Assembly: GCF_029285175.1 (NCBI RefSeq)
Contig: NZ_JABEDH010000007.1
Span: 1-64,000 of the forward strand
Direction of reading: 5' to 3'
DNA length: 64,000 bases
Origin: Sulfitobacter sp. M05
GTDB lineage: Bacteria > Pseudomonadota > Alphaproteobacteria > Rhodobacterales > Rhodobacteraceae
Part shown: in pieces, positions 44,614-53,486 of the stretch
How the letters are laid out: every line of letters begins with the position of its first letter
Numbering within the stretch: position 1 is the stretch's first letter
Made by a program: the position numbers and the translations under genes
The notes under the pieces: generated by a model
Told to the model about the DNA's origin: nothing
Seen by the model: the letters and a program-made list of their open reading frames with translations, nothing else
Database searches by the model: none

Positions 44614-45323
44614 CACAGATAACGGAACAAGACTGGGAATTGGTGAGTGCCTTTGCAGATGGTGAATTGCGAGGTGATGATGCTGCACGCCTTGAACAAC
44701 GGCTCCGCAACGAACCGGAATTACAGGCGGCACTTGCGTCAATCACCGAGATGTCACAGGCACTGTCTACCTTGAAGCCAGGCCAAAATAATACGTCACA
44801 ACCCGCAAACTCAAATCGGCGTCCGTATCGCTGGATCGCTGGCGCGGCTGTCGCTGCTTCGATTGCGGTGGCGGTGTTTCTGGCCCCTCAGCAAAGTGTC
44901 CAAGACCCGTTGGACATTCACAATGCCTACACGGCCCAGACTTTTCCGGCGCCAACGCTGAATGACCTCCGTTCTGTATCCAACGCTGAGACAGATGGCT
45001 TCCCCAGTTTGCGGGATGCGAACATGGTGTTGGTGGTTACAAGTACAGCTGATGCAACAGCTTCAGCTCACTACGTTGGAGAGAATGGATGCCGTTTGAC
45101 TCTTTTGCGTGGGATTGGCGCTCCCCCGCAGCCCATCCAGACCCTGCAGTCTGCAGAATGGACTGTAGGTGAGCAGTGGTATCAATCTTTGGCAACTGGC
45201 ATGGATCAAGTGAAATTTGATGCGTTGACCGTATATTTACAGCAATCCACCCAAGACCAACGTAAACCTGCGACTGTGCTTGCACTATTGGGTGCAGTAC
45301 GTGGCGCAACACCCTGCGCATAA
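44610..45323 (+). CDS. Membrane anti-sigma factor
   Basis: A 237-residue protein with a cytoplasmic N-terminal anti-sigma domain (ELVSAFADGELRGDDAARLE), one membrane span (WIAGAAVAASIAVAVFL, about residues 74-90) and a periplasmic C-terminal domain with two cysteines. It lacks the HxxxCxxC zinc motif, so it is not a redox ZAS type. It should hold the sigma factor until a periplasmic signal, plausibly sulfite, appears. Confidence 0.85.
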   Translation: MTQITEQDWELVSAFADGELRGDDAARLEQRLRNEPELQAALASITEMSQALSTLKPGQNNTSQPANSNRRPYRWIAGAAVAASIAVAVFLAPQQSVQDPLDIHNAYTAQTFPAPTLNDLRSVSNAETDGFPSLRDANMVLVVTSTADATASAHYVGENGCRLTLLRGIGAPPQPIQTLQSAEWTVGEQWYQSLATGMDQVKFDALTVYLQQSTQDQRKPATVLALLGAVRGATPCA

Positions 45324-45326
45324 TTT

Positions 45327-45354
45327 TCGCTCCTACTTATCATAGCAGGAGCGA
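45327..45354. terminator. Bidirectional hairpin between convergent genes
   Basis: TCGCTCCT and AGGAGCGA arms around a 12-base loop, lying between the convergent anti-sigma and cytochrome genes. T tracts are weak on both sides. Confidence 0.45.
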
Positions 45355-45378
45355 TTACCTTGGGCGCGCGCAGGACAG

Positions 45379-46089
45379 TTAATTTAAGGGTCGAGGGAAA
45401 TTGGGACGATCTTCGTTATAGTGCTTGGCAAGATAGTCGAGGATGATTGTGCGATCGGGTTCGTCTATTTCTGACATGCCCTGTTCTTCGACCATCCATT
45501 CAAAGGATTCGTCCCAATGCTCGCGCGTTAATCCTTGTTGGGCGACGATCATCTCGGAGTGACAGGCCGTACATGCATAAAACGTTTCCTCAACACCCGG
45601 CGCAACTTTCAAAACCCCGAATTCAGGATCTTCTTCTGGTAGCGTGGCTTCAGCGGCGGCTGGCGTCGCACCAAATTCCATTGAGGTATCGGACAATGTA
45701 TTCAGATAGGCGATCAAGTTGGCGCGATCATCATCTTTTCTCAGCCCTGCGAACCCCATTTTTGTGCCTTTGACCTCGGCCTTGGGTTTGGCGAGGAAGG
45801 CGTCCAATCGCTCGGGTGTCCAATCGCCACCATATTCGGTCAGCGCGGCTGAATACTTAAATCCGTCAACTGTCGCGACAGATGCGCCAACGATATTGTA
45901 GAGGTTCGGACCAACCTTGTTTTTGCCATCTGCTGCGGCAACGTGGCAGGCTTTGCATTTGCGAAAAACGCTCTCCCCTTGCGACACATCCGCCGAAGCA
46001 AGCGCATCGGTGAGATCAGCAAAGGCAGGAAGGGGTGACAAAAGCGTAGCACCAAGGGCCAGCGCGCCCAGGTTCATCTTACGAAACAT
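45379..46089 (-). CDS. Periplasmic dihaem cytochrome c
   Basis: A 236-residue exported cytochrome. Signal peptide [20 protein letters not shown] ending PAFA. The N-terminal half is a class I cytochrome c: CKACH haem site, GPNLYNIVG and Met ligand in GTKMGFAGL. The C-terminal half has a second haem site CTACH in [15 protein letters not shown]. It is downstream of the sulfite dehydrogenase and is the likely electron acceptor, like SorU/SorB but with an extra haem domain. Confidence 0.88.
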   Translation of the reverse strand: MFRKMNLGALALGATLLSPLPAFADLTDALASADVSQGESVFRKCKACHVAAADGKNKVGPNLYNIVGASVATVDGFKYSAALTEYGGDWTPERLDAFLAKPKAEVKGTKMGFAGLRKDDDRANLIAYLNTLSDTSMEFGATPAAAEATLPEEDPEFGVLKVAPGVEETFYACTACHSEMIVAQQGLTREHWDESFEWMVEEQGMSEIDEPDRTIILDYLAKHYNEDRPNFPRPLN

Positions 46090-46111
46090 AGAAATCTCCA
46101 GAATTTAATTC

Positions 46112-46135
46112 GGCGGGCACAACAAAGCGCCCGCC
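46112..46135 (-). terminator. Intergenic hairpin between sulfite dehydrogenase and cytochrome
   Basis: GGCGGGC / GCCCGCC stem with a ten-base loop between sulfite dehydrogenase stop and cytochrome start. It may reduce readthrough or stabilise the upstream message. Confidence 0.4.
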
Positions 46136-46143
46136 TGATTAGA

Positions 46144-47439
46144 TTAACTCACCCGCAGGCCGACGCGGTGCATGGTGTTGTTGAGATACCCTTTGGGGTT
46201 CCAATCAATCGCAAATGGCTGCATGTCGTCTTCGCTGTCTGTGGCGCGCGCCCAAACCTCGTAATATCCTGCAATGGGGAAGGTCACGTTTGACCGCCAG
46301 TTTTGCCATGCGCCTGAATTGACCGGTGCGTCCATATCGGCATCCTGCCAAGTCGCGCCAAAGTCGATGGAAATTTCGAGCTTATCGACGGTCCTGTCAC
46401 CTGACCATGCATGGCCACGTACTTCAGTCTCCATTCCGGATGCAGCACCGTTGGCGGGGAATGTAACCAGCGACTTCACAGGCATCCGCTCAATGATAAC
46501 GAAGTCTTTTTTGTCCACGTCCTCACCTGGCTCGACCGGACGATTGGGCACACGGTAGGCGGTGCCGGTCATTTTCGGTCCATCGTGAACGATGTCGCGC
46601 AGCTGGATGCGTGTCAGCCATTTCTGCGCTGTAGACGCAGGCCAGCCCGGTACAACAAGACGCAAGGGTGCGCCGTTCAACGGGTGGAGTGCATCGCCGT
46701 TCATCTCGAACGCAATCAAGATGTTGTCAGTCATCGCCTTATCGATAGGCATCCCGCGAGAAATAGGCAGTTTGTCAGGATCGCCTGATAAATGCGCGTC
46801 TGCACCGTAATGCGCAGTATAGATCGCGCCTGCCTGCACGCCAGCCTTCTCCAGCACATCTTTCAGACGCACACCTGTCCATTCAGAGCAAGCAACTGCA
46901 CCATAGGTCCACTGGTTGCCTTTGGCAGGCGGATTGAAATATCCCCGACCATTGCCTCCACATTCGAGCGTCAAAGCCATTGTTACGACTTCAAATTGAT
47001 CACGCAGATCGGCGATGGTCAGTTCCATCGGTGCATCAACAAAACCGTCGATGGTCAGCGTCCAAGTCGCTGGATCGACGTCTTCGGGTGGAATGCCATT
47101 GTTGCGCACAAAGTGCCGCGCGGTTGGCGTTATTGCATCGTCGAGAAATTCAGGGGGTGTTTCGGCATTGATCGGTCGATCGTTTAGCAATGTCAGACCA
47201 TCCTTACCCATCAAAATGTCGTCCTGTGCGAAGGCAGCAGGGACAAACCCGATGGGCATCTTATCTGAAAACGGGATTGATGTCCCAACCATAGCCGCCA
47301 TCGTGGCATAGCCGGTGCGTTTCAGAAATCCGCGACGGTCAGGATTGGCGACGCGGCCAAAAAATTCCTTGTCCGCTTTTTCAGGATCTTTCGAAAAAAA
47401 TCCGTGGACCGTTTTGTTTTTGTCATCATCGAGTGCCAT
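46144..47439 (-). CDS. Periplasmic sulfite dehydrogenase, molybdenum subunit (SorA/SorT/SoxC family)
   Basis: A 431-residue sulfite oxidase-family protein. A twin-arginine signal RRGFLKRTGYATMAAMVGTS lies near residue 35. The molybdopterin domain has TMALTLECGGNGRGYFNPP with the Mo-binding Cys, GAVACSEWTGVRLKDVLEKA, PLRLVVPGWPASTAQKWLTR, and a C-terminal Mo-co dimerisation domain (VRGHAWSGDRTVDKLEISID). It oxidises sulfite to sulfate and passes electrons to the cytochrome c encoded next. Long N-terminus before the Tat motif is normal. Confidence 0.92.
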   Translation of the reverse strand: MALDDDKNKTVHGFFSKDPEKADKEFFGRVANPDRRGFLKRTGYATMAAMVGTSIPFSDKMPIGFVPAAFAQDDILMGKDGLTLLNDRPINAETPPEFLDDAITPTARHFVRNNGIPPEDVDPATWTLTIDGFVDAPMELTIADLRDQFEVVTMALTLECGGNGRGYFNPPAKGNQWTYGAVACSEWTGVRLKDVLEKAGVQAGAIYTAHYGADAHLSGDPDKLPISRGMPIDKAMTDNILIAFEMNGDALHPLNGAPLRLVVPGWPASTAQKWLTRIQLRDIVHDGPKMTGTAYRVPNRPVEPGEDVDKKDFVIIERMPVKSLVTFPANGAASGMETEVRGHAWSGDRTVDKLEISIDFGATWQDADMDAPVNSGAWQNWRSNVTFPIAGYYEVWARATDSEDDMQPFAIDWNPKGYLNNTMHRVGLRVS

Positions 47440-47504
47440 ATGTTCCTCCCTGGCAGTGCCTCGGTATGCAATCGCGCACCCAAGGTCTTTCGATATTGAC
47501 GTAC

Positions 47505-47531
47505 GGGCCGCGGGTTTTATTCCCGCAGCCC
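47505..47531 (-). terminator. Hairpin between solute-binding protein and sulfite dehydrogenase
   Basis: GGGCCGCGGG / CCCGCAGCCC stem with one wobble position, in the 117-base gap. Such hairpins often limit downstream expression after a highly made binding protein. Confidence 0.4.
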
Positions 47532-47556
47532 TACACCTTTTCTTAAAAAACGCTTC

Positions 47557-48354
47557 TTAACGAACCCATCCCTCTGTTTTCATGAGACTTTGGGCCTCGT
47601 CTGTTATCAGGAAATCAAGGAACATTTGCGCTTCAGGGTCGGCATCGGGTGCGACGGCCACATTCACATCGCGCCAAATCTGGCGGTCATCGTCGATTTG
47701 TACCATGTCCAGTACGTCCGGATGTGTGATCGGCCAATTTGGCCAAGTGATCCAGGCGTCAGCATCCATCTCTTTGAATGCCTTGAAACTTGCGCCGGAA
47801 CCGAGGCCATAACTCACAATGTTCTTCCGAAACGCGCGCACATCTTCAAGGTTGCCTGTACGGCCAGCCACGTCTTCCCATGTGCCGGTGCCGGAGGTAT
47901 TGTAGACACCAGAGCCTTCAGTCACCACAATCTTGATCCCGTCTTTCAGCAAGTCATCGAAACCGTCGATACCTTTGGGATTGCCCGCCTTCACAGCGAT
48001 CACTGTCGGACGAATATAGATCGGATCAACCTGATCGGGCGAAAATGTCAGGTACGTCTGCAAAAACGCTGTCATCGACTGTTCGGATGTACCCCAAAGA
48101 ATATCAGCATCCGCCTGAGCCGCTGCGGACCATTTGGATTCTGGGCCTGCAATAATTTCAACTTTGTTGCCAGTCTGCGCCTCCCAAACTTCGGCGACTT
48201 TCTTGAATGCGGTATGTGGACCCCCAGCACCATAGAGCTTAACGATGCCGTCCTTTGGCATGTGTTTGATCGCTGAATCATAAAGCTGGGTATCTTGGGC
48301 CAGCGCTGAGTTCGCAATCAATGCAGTTGTTGCAAGAATGGCTATTGTTCGCAT
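47557..48354 (-). CDS. Periplasmic substrate-binding protein (ABC type II)
   Basis: A 265-residue binding protein with a signal peptide (MRTIAILATTALIANSALAQ). The body resembles type II substrate-binding proteins for oxyanions: VKLYGAGGPHTAFKKVAEVW, AAAQADADILWGTSEQSM and GDLLKDGIKIVVTEGSGVYN-like segments. The ATG at 48354 starts the signal peptide. No permease or ATPase gene is nearby, so it may deliver an oxyanion such as molybdate or act as a sensor. It heads the transcript with the sulfite dehydrogenase. Confidence 0.8.
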   Translation of the reverse strand: MRTIAILATTALIANSALAQDTQLYDSAIKHMPKDGIVKLYGAGGPHTAFKKVAEVWEAQTGNKVEIIAGPESKWSAAAQADADILWGTSEQSMTAFLQTYLTFSPDQVDPIYIRPTVIAVKAGNPKGIDGFDDLLKDGIKIVVTEGSGVYNTSGTGTWEDVAGRTGNLEDVRAFRKNIVSYGLGSGASFKAFKEMDADAWITWPNWPITHPDVLDMVQIDDDRQIWRDVNVAVAPDADPEAQMFLDFLITDEAQSLMKTEGWVR

Positions 48355-48705
48355 TTTGTGTTCCTTCCGAAAGGTTGAGGCAGCACTTGTTGGTGTCGCT
48401 TGCAATATTAACGTGCGAGCGCCCTGAATTCTTCCAAAAGAAATGTCAACTGTACGAGAAAAGCGTAATTCCAGCTGGTGTTTCGACGCCGCTTCCATAG
48501 CCAAAGTGAGGGAAAATGGTAGTGTCTTGAGCGGCTGCGTGAAGAAGTAATAAGCAGAATTCGGCACTGCTTTTTCAACGGTATGGGTTCACTGCCGCCA
48601 TTAGATCGGTCGCAGCATTTTTGAGTTCAATCGACACACGGACGTCGGCTTGTTCACGTCCGCGGTTCAGATCACGCATATGCAGCGAATGTCTGGTATC
48701 CGCCC
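48355..48705. other. Intergenic region upstream of the binding protein
   Basis: About 350 bases. It holds a candidate ECF promoter (48410-48435) and, near 48680, GCAGCGAATGTCTGGTATCC, which resembles the GACATTCGCTGC core of the REP-like family seen elsewhere. I see no gene. Confidence 0.4.
48410..48435 (-). promoter_or_regulatory. Candidate ECF sigma promoter for the sulfite operon
   Basis: On the minus strand GGAAG and CGTT are separated by 17 bases, a loose match to ECF promoters (GGAAC ... CGTT), about 56 bases upstream of the binding-protein start. Not confirmed by a second copy upstream of the sigma gene. Confidence 0.25.
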
Positions 48706-49614
48706 TCATTGCTCAAGAGCACTAAGAATATCCGCCCGCTCTAACGCTCTTTGCAGCGCAGTGTTCGAAACCCGCACATAAATCTCTGTGGTCCTGAGAC
48801 TGGCATGCCCCAGCAATGCCTGCACCATCCGAATATCGATGCCTTCCTCGATCAACAGCGTTGCGGCCGAATGGCGGAACCGGTGCGGTGTTAGATGCGG
48901 CACGATCCCCAAGCGATGTGATAAAACTCGCAGCCGTTTCCGGAAGGTTTGCGACCGCAGCCGACGACCAACCGCATTCAGGAACAGCGGCGATTTCGGG
49001 GAGCCGTGCTTGGAGCGATCTATGCAGTATCGTAGAAACGCGTCCTGCAGCTCCGCATTCGGTACAAACACAATGCGTTCTTTGTTGCCTTTGCCGCGGA
49101 CGATCATCTGCGACGCATCAGCAGAGACATCGCGGATCTTCAGGGTGGTGAGTTCGCTGATCCGCAACCCGGTTACAATCAGCAGCTTGATGATCAGGTG
49201 TGTGATTTCCTGATCTGCGGGCTGTGCATTTGCCGACCCGGCTTCCCACTGCAAGAAGGCTTTCAGGGTCGCCCGGTCGATCGGGCGGGGTAGGCGTCGC
49301 GGAATCCGGACCGAGATGCGGACATCCGCAAACGGCGAGGGCAGGGCGCCGTTCCGATCCGCGCGCCAAGCAAAGTAGGACTTGAGGGTGACGAGCCGCC
49401 GTTCGATGGTTGCGGGCTTGGCGTTCAGCTCATCGCGTAAATGACGGTGGTAGGCGAGGATGTCGTCTTTCGACAGCGGCTCGGTGAGTTTCCGTTCCTT
49501 GGTGAAGCGCGCGAAGGTGCGCAGATCCTGGGCATAGGCGCGCAAGGTATGATGGCCGACGCCGCGTTCATCGCGGCAGGCATGGACGAAGGCGGTGTGA
49601 TCGAGATGGGGCAT
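48706..49614 (-). CDS. Tyrosine recombinase (XerC/D-like)
   Basis: A 302-residue integrase. N-terminal SAM-like core-binding domain (HHTLRAYAQDLRTFARFTKE). Catalytic residues are all present: Arg in LLIVTGLRISELTTLKIRDV, Lys in VRGKGNKERIVFV, HxxR in LTPHRFRHSAATLLIEEG, His in QALLGHASLRTTEIY and Tyr in TEIYVRVSN. It stands alone and could resolve plasmid dimers or be the relic of a mobile element. A small inverted repeat lies at 49691, upstream. Confidence 0.92.
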   Translation of the reverse strand: MPHLDHTAFVHACRDERGVGHHTLRAYAQDLRTFARFTKERKLTEPLSKDDILAYHRHLRDELNAKPATIERRLVTLKSYFAWRADRNGALPSPFADVRISVRIPRRLPRPIDRATLKAFLQWEAGSANAQPADQEITHLIIKLLIVTGLRISELTTLKIRDVSADASQMIVRGKGNKERIVFVPNAELQDAFLRYCIDRSKHGSPKSPLFLNAVGRRLRSQTFRKRLRVLSHRLGIVPHLTPHRFRHSAATLLIEEGIDIRMVQALLGHASLRTTEIYVRVSNTALQRALERADILSALEQ

Positions 49615-49690
49615 GGTGGACTCCTGTTGCGGTGTCCAGGCAGTGCATCACAGCTTCTGAATGGGTCGAAATTGGGCTGCGTGCGCAGTA

Positions 49691-49713
49691 ACGATAATGG
49701 CCCTCCTTATCGT
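49691..49713. repeat. Inverted repeat upstream of tyrosine recombinase
   Basis: ACGATAA, nine bases, then TTATCGT. The size and symmetry are like a recombinase core site, but the arms are shorter than the 11 bases usual for Xer sites, so the link to the recombinase is tentative. Confidence 0.3.
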
Positions 49714-49896
49714 CATATATTTGGTTCATAGCTGCTTACCATTTGTCTTTCCTCGAACTCGCTATGAGTTAGTGGCGCTCAATGCGTTTCTTTAAGTCTT
49801 TGGAATATGTGAGTTTGTCGACATAGACAAAACAGGTCGTTGGCTTAGTGTGAGGGTTTACAAGTTCGATAATTCTGGGGAGGCGTTGTTAGCAAT

Positions 49897-51357
49897 ATGA
49901 ATTATGTAGGTCTAAGAATTTACGGGAATGACACAGACGTCACAAAGCGGTGGAAACGAAAAGCCGTTACCGACCTCTTACGGTTGCGGGCAGCCTTACG
50001 GGCCCCCAACGAAACAGCGGACATTTCGCGTGCACCTGGGATTGATGAACGGCGTTTGCGCATAGCGACTTGGAACATCAGAGAGTTTGACACGCCAAAC
50101 TATGCCCATCGTCTGGACGAGGCATACTATTATCTAGCCGAAGTGATCTCAGCATTCGATCTCGTGGCCCTGCAGGAAGTCAAAGGTGATCTGGCTCCCT
50201 TCGATCGTTTGCTGCGCATCCTAGGACGGGATTGGGCTTATGTGATGACTGATGCTGATGAGAGCAGTGCAGCGCACAATGAACGCATGGTTTTTGTCTA
50301 CGATACTCGGCGGGTTCAGTTTCGGGGAACAGCAGGGGAGATCAATTTGTCGGGGGGCGACCGCCTCCAACTTTCAGACAGCTATGATCTTCGGCTCGAT
50401 AGGGGCGTTGAGATTGAACTGCCACCAGGTTCGGAGTTGCGGCATCCAGAGAAAGTGAACAGTGAGAAAGTCAGTGACGGCGACTACCGTATAACGCCTG
50501 CGACCGTTGTTGATCTGCCCGAAGGAACCAGAATAAACGTGCCGGAAGGAAGTCAGCTTGCGTTCAAAGGCCGTCCTGACGAGTTCTCCTTTGACATTGA
50601 GAATGGGCGCATTGCCAACAAAAGATTGGACCTTAAGGAAGGAGATACTCGCAGCTTCTCAGAAGAGGTGAGGGTTCGTTTTCCTGCTCAGCAGATGGAG
50701 CTCGGTTCACAACAGTTCGCCCGAACGCCTTTCATTGCGTATTTCCAGTCAGAATGGATGAAGCTCGCGCTATGTACGGTGCATATTTATTATGGATCGA
50801 ACTCGGATGGATCACCGCAAATGGCGCGTCGGCGTGCAGAGATCGAAGCGCTGACCGAGGTCTTAGCCAAAAAAGCGTCGGAAAAGACAGATTCTGATGC
50901 CAACAGCTACTTCATCGCTCTTGGCGACTTCAACATTAAGGGGCACGATCACCAGACAATGGCGGCATTGCGGTCAAACGACTTTGAAATCCCCGAGCAA
51001 ATTCAAGCTATACCTGCGGGTACGAACGTCAAGCGGGACATGTATTACGATCAGATTGCATTCTGGCAGGGCACGAATGACCATGGTCGAGGGCCAAAAG
51101 ATTATACAGAGATCAAGATTGTAGATGCTGGCATCTTTGATGTGTTTAAGCATGTATACCGACATGGCGAGGATGACTCAAACGGTGAGGATGAAGAGCA
51201 TTTCAGGGCGCGGATGGAGGATGTGGGCCGCACCTACACCGATTACAGTGCCTGGCGAACGCATCAGATCTCCGACCATCTCCCAATGTGGGTCGAGATT
51301 GAAACCGATTTTGCTGATGCCTATTTGGCAAGTCTGCTGGAGCGCGGTGAAGCCTGA
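49897..51357 (+). CDS. Endonuclease/exonuclease/phosphatase-fold protein with beta-rich insert
   Basis: A 486-residue protein. EEP-fold motifs in order: RIATWNIREFD (Asn), FDLVALQEVKGD (Glu, near residue 90), LALCTVHIYYGSN (His), FIALGDFNIKGHDHQ (Asp/Asn) and ISDHLPMWVEIE at the C-terminus (Asp-His). Between the Glu and His parts is an insert of about 130 residues rich in beta-turn sequence (VEIELPPGSELRHPEKV, LPEGTRINVPEGSQLAF). No signal peptide. It may be a DNase or a phosphoesterase; the insert could give substrate specificity. Confidence 0.78.
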   Translation: MNYVGLRIYGNDTDVTKRWKRKAVTDLLRLRAALRAPNETADISRAPGIDERRLRIATWNIREFDTPNYAHRLDEAYYYLAEVISAFDLVALQEVKGDLAPFDRLLRILGRDWAYVMTDADESSAAHNERMVFVYDTRRVQFRGTAGEINLSGGDRLQLSDSYDLRLDRGVEIELPPGSELRHPEKVNSEKVSDGDYRITPATVVDLPEGTRINVPEGSQLAFKGRPDEFSFDIENGRIANKRLDLKEGDTRSFSEEVRVRFPAQQMELGSQQFARTPFIAYFQSEWMKLALCTVHIYYGSNSDGSPQMARRRAEIEALTEVLAKKASEKTDSDANSYFIALGDFNIKGHDHQTMAALRSNDFEIPEQIQAIPAGTNVKRDMYYDQIAFWQGTNDHGRGPKDYTEIKIVDAGIFDVFKHVYRHGEDDSNGEDEEHFRARMEDVGRTYTDYSAWRTHQISDHLPMWVEIETDFADAYLASLLERGEA

Positions 51358-51611
51358 TTGAGCCTCAATTCAACATTTATCTGTTTGGATGCGACTTGAA
51401 ATTTGTATCAGATTTTGCCCTTAGAAGTTGCGTGTAAACGCAACGCAGCAAAACAGTATTTTCCCAACCCAGTGAGATTGGTTGCGCCAGATAACCGCCT
51501 TGGAACGTTCTGCTCCAGCTGAAGAGTAGCCAATGACTTGCTGCCTAAAATTGCAAACCAGATCATTTGAAGGTACTATTGAGAAATAATTTGAAGAGTG
51601 GGATTTTCTCA

Positions 51612-51920
51612 ATGGCAACATTTAGCTCGACACAGTACTCTGTTGTTCTCCACTACATCGGCGCATCGAAAGAGCAGAGCCACTTGGTTACGGTGACAGG
51701 AGGGGCGGGTGAAGCGGCGCAAATGTATTTTTCGTCGACGGGCGATGGTGCCGTTCAAATCGACTCTCCAACGCTCGCCAAGGGGTTTTTCCCGTTGGAC
51801 CAATATGAAGGCTTCTTGAAGTCGGTCGAAATTCTGATGGCAAATGGTGGTGCGCAGGTCATCATTGATGAAAATAATCCTGAAGGGATCCGGATCAGTA
51901 GCCAGGGGACTCTGCCTTAA
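51612..51920 (+). CDS. Small protein of unknown function
   Basis: A 102-residue protein starting MATFSSTQYSVVLHYIGASK. It has no recognisable motif; the sequence suggests a compact alpha/beta fold (EGFLKSVEILMANGGAQVII). It is 18 bases before the PEBP-like gene and on the same strand, so it probably forms an operon with it and the next gene. Confidence 0.65.
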   Translation: MATFSSTQYSVVLHYIGASKEQSHLVTVTGGAGEAAQMYFSSTGDGAVQIDSPTLAKGFFPLDQYEGFLKSVEILMANGGAQVIIDENNPEGIRISSQGTLP

Positions 51921-51938
51921 CTGATCAGGACTTGTATT

Positions 51939-52418
51939 ATGGCCATTCCAACACTTCGTTCGCCCACTATCCAATCTGGCGGATTGATCCCTGTCGCACA
52001 CACGGCTCAAGGTGCGGGTGTTTCTCCTGCGTTGAAATGGCGACGCCCGCCCCCAGGCAGGCCATATCTCATAATCATTGTGCGATCTTGGCTGGCGTCC
52101 GGCGGTGATGAAATCGTGCATTGGCTGGCCTATGATATCCCAGAGTTTCTTGGTGGCCTCGTAGAAGACGTGGGGCAGGGGGCAAACTGGACAACCGGTC
52201 TAAATTCTGATGGCAATGCTACATATCTAGCGTTTCCGGGTACTGATGCGAGACGAGTACGGTTTGATATGTTTGCATCGCGTTCACAAACGGGTTTGGA
52301 CGGGCCTAACACGTGGGAAGACACCTCGGACATAGTTGAAAAACAAGGCGCGTTGGGTCCTTTTGGTTTTGAGGCTTATGATGTGAGCCTCCCGGTGCTC
52401 TTGGGGATGTCAGAGTGA
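51939..52418 (+). CDS. PEBP/YbhB-like protein
   Basis: A 159-residue protein resembling the phosphatidylethanolamine-binding/Raf-kinase-inhibitor family: GVSPALKWRRPPPGRPYLII near the N-terminus, IVHWLAYDIP (the HW-IP motif) and PFGFEAYDVSLPVLLG at the C-terminus. The ligand is unknown. No signal peptide. Its stop overlaps the next GTG start by four bases. Confidence 0.65.
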   Translation: MAIPTLRSPTIQSGGLIPVAHTAQGAGVSPALKWRRPPPGRPYLIIIVRSWLASGGDEIVHWLAYDIPEFLGGLVEDVGQGANWTTGLNSDGNATYLAFPGTDARRVRFDMFASRSQTGLDGPNTWEDTSDIVEKQGALGPFGFEAYDVSLPVLLGMSE

Positions 52419-53401
52419 GTTTCACAGCAACTGATTTGGGCCCTTACAAGAAGTATTCGTATGCTGTTCGTCTGCGCGATGGTGTTGTCTATGCAGCGCG
52501 CGATCGTGCAGCTCTTGGCGACTACAATGTTCATGCGGCGTTCTGGGATGGGAGTTGGACGCTTCTGCCCGATCCAGCGGCTGGGGTCGTCTCATCTGTT
52601 GCCACGGGGGGGACCCCAATACGGATCTGCGGTGGGTTTGTGGTTCCCGGTTTGGAGACTTTTGGCCGCGCGGCGGTTTGGGATGACGTTGCGGGGACAT
52701 GGACGCCAACCACGTTGACCTTGCCGGCAGGCGCTCTCGGTAGTTGGGCCAGTAAGATTTCGCCTAACGGGGAGGTTGTAACTGGCGAATTGCATTTCGG
52801 AGAATTCGACAATGCGGCGGCGGTTTGGACACGCAACGGAGGTAGCTGGGACGTGATGGTTCTTCCGCGACCGGACGTGCGTGCTTTCGGGAATGGGTTG
52901 CCGGATGGTGATGGGTCGTCAGTGATTGGCAACGTTTTGGATCGGCCGCGCTGGTATCCCGTGAAGTGGACAAGTGGATCACCGTGGACGTCTGCGCCGT
53001 TGCCGCCGCCAAACGGCGTCGCACATGCCGATGTCTCTGGGGGCGTTGAAAACACCAATGGCGGTTGGTCTGCGGGATGGTTTTCTGTTTCAGGGGGTCC
53101 ACCAAGGGCTATGCAATGGGCACCGGGGGCGACTGAAGCCGAGGATATCGGCGTAGGGGATAACTCTTTTGCCACGAGTACAAGCAGCGGTTCAGTGGTC
53201 GGGGTGAAGGATGGCTCAGGCGCGAAGCGAGCATTTCATTGGGCATCAATTGCAGGTGAGGTGGACATACATCCAAACGGTTGGGACTGGAGCTATCCAG
53301 GGGACATTGATCCGTCCGGTCGCGTTGTCTTGGTGGCGGGAATGGGGGAAATGGGCGATCCTTCACAGGACAAAAGTATCTTCTTGCTAACGCCGAGTTA
53401 G
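52415..53401 (+). CDS. Predicted beta-propeller-like protein of unknown function
   Basis: A 328-residue protein rich in Gly, Trp and Val. It shows repeated blocks such as HAAFWDGSWTLLPDP, RAAVWDDVAGTWTPTTLTLP, AAAVWTRNGGSWDVMVLPRP and RAFHWASIAGEVDIHPNGWD, with a G-x-x-x-x-A-x-x-W pattern like HAF or Kelch-type repeats. GTG start. Translationally coupled to the PEBP-like gene. No signal peptide is obvious. Confidence 0.65.
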   Translation: MSFTATDLGPYKKYSYAVRLRDGVVYAARDRAALGDYNVHAAFWDGSWTLLPDPAAGVVSSVATGGTPIRICGGFVVPGLETFGRAAVWDDVAGTWTPTTLTLPAGALGSWASKISPNGEVVTGELHFGEFDNAAAVWTRNGGSWDVMVLPRPDVRAFGNGLPDGDGSSVIGNVLDRPRWYPVKWTSGSPWTSAPLPPPNGVAHADVSGGVENTNGGWSAGWFSVSGGPPRAMQWAPGATEAEDIGVGDNSFATSTSSGSVVGVKDGSGAKRAFHWASIAGEVDIHPNGWDWSYPGDIDPSGRVVLVAGMGEMGDPSQDKSIFLLTPS

Positions 53402-53486
53402 CAAATCACGTCTCTTAGTCCGCTGGTTGGCAAAACAGTGGATGGGTTATGCCGAATTCCTCAGTCGAGCGTTGTTAGACAGACCT

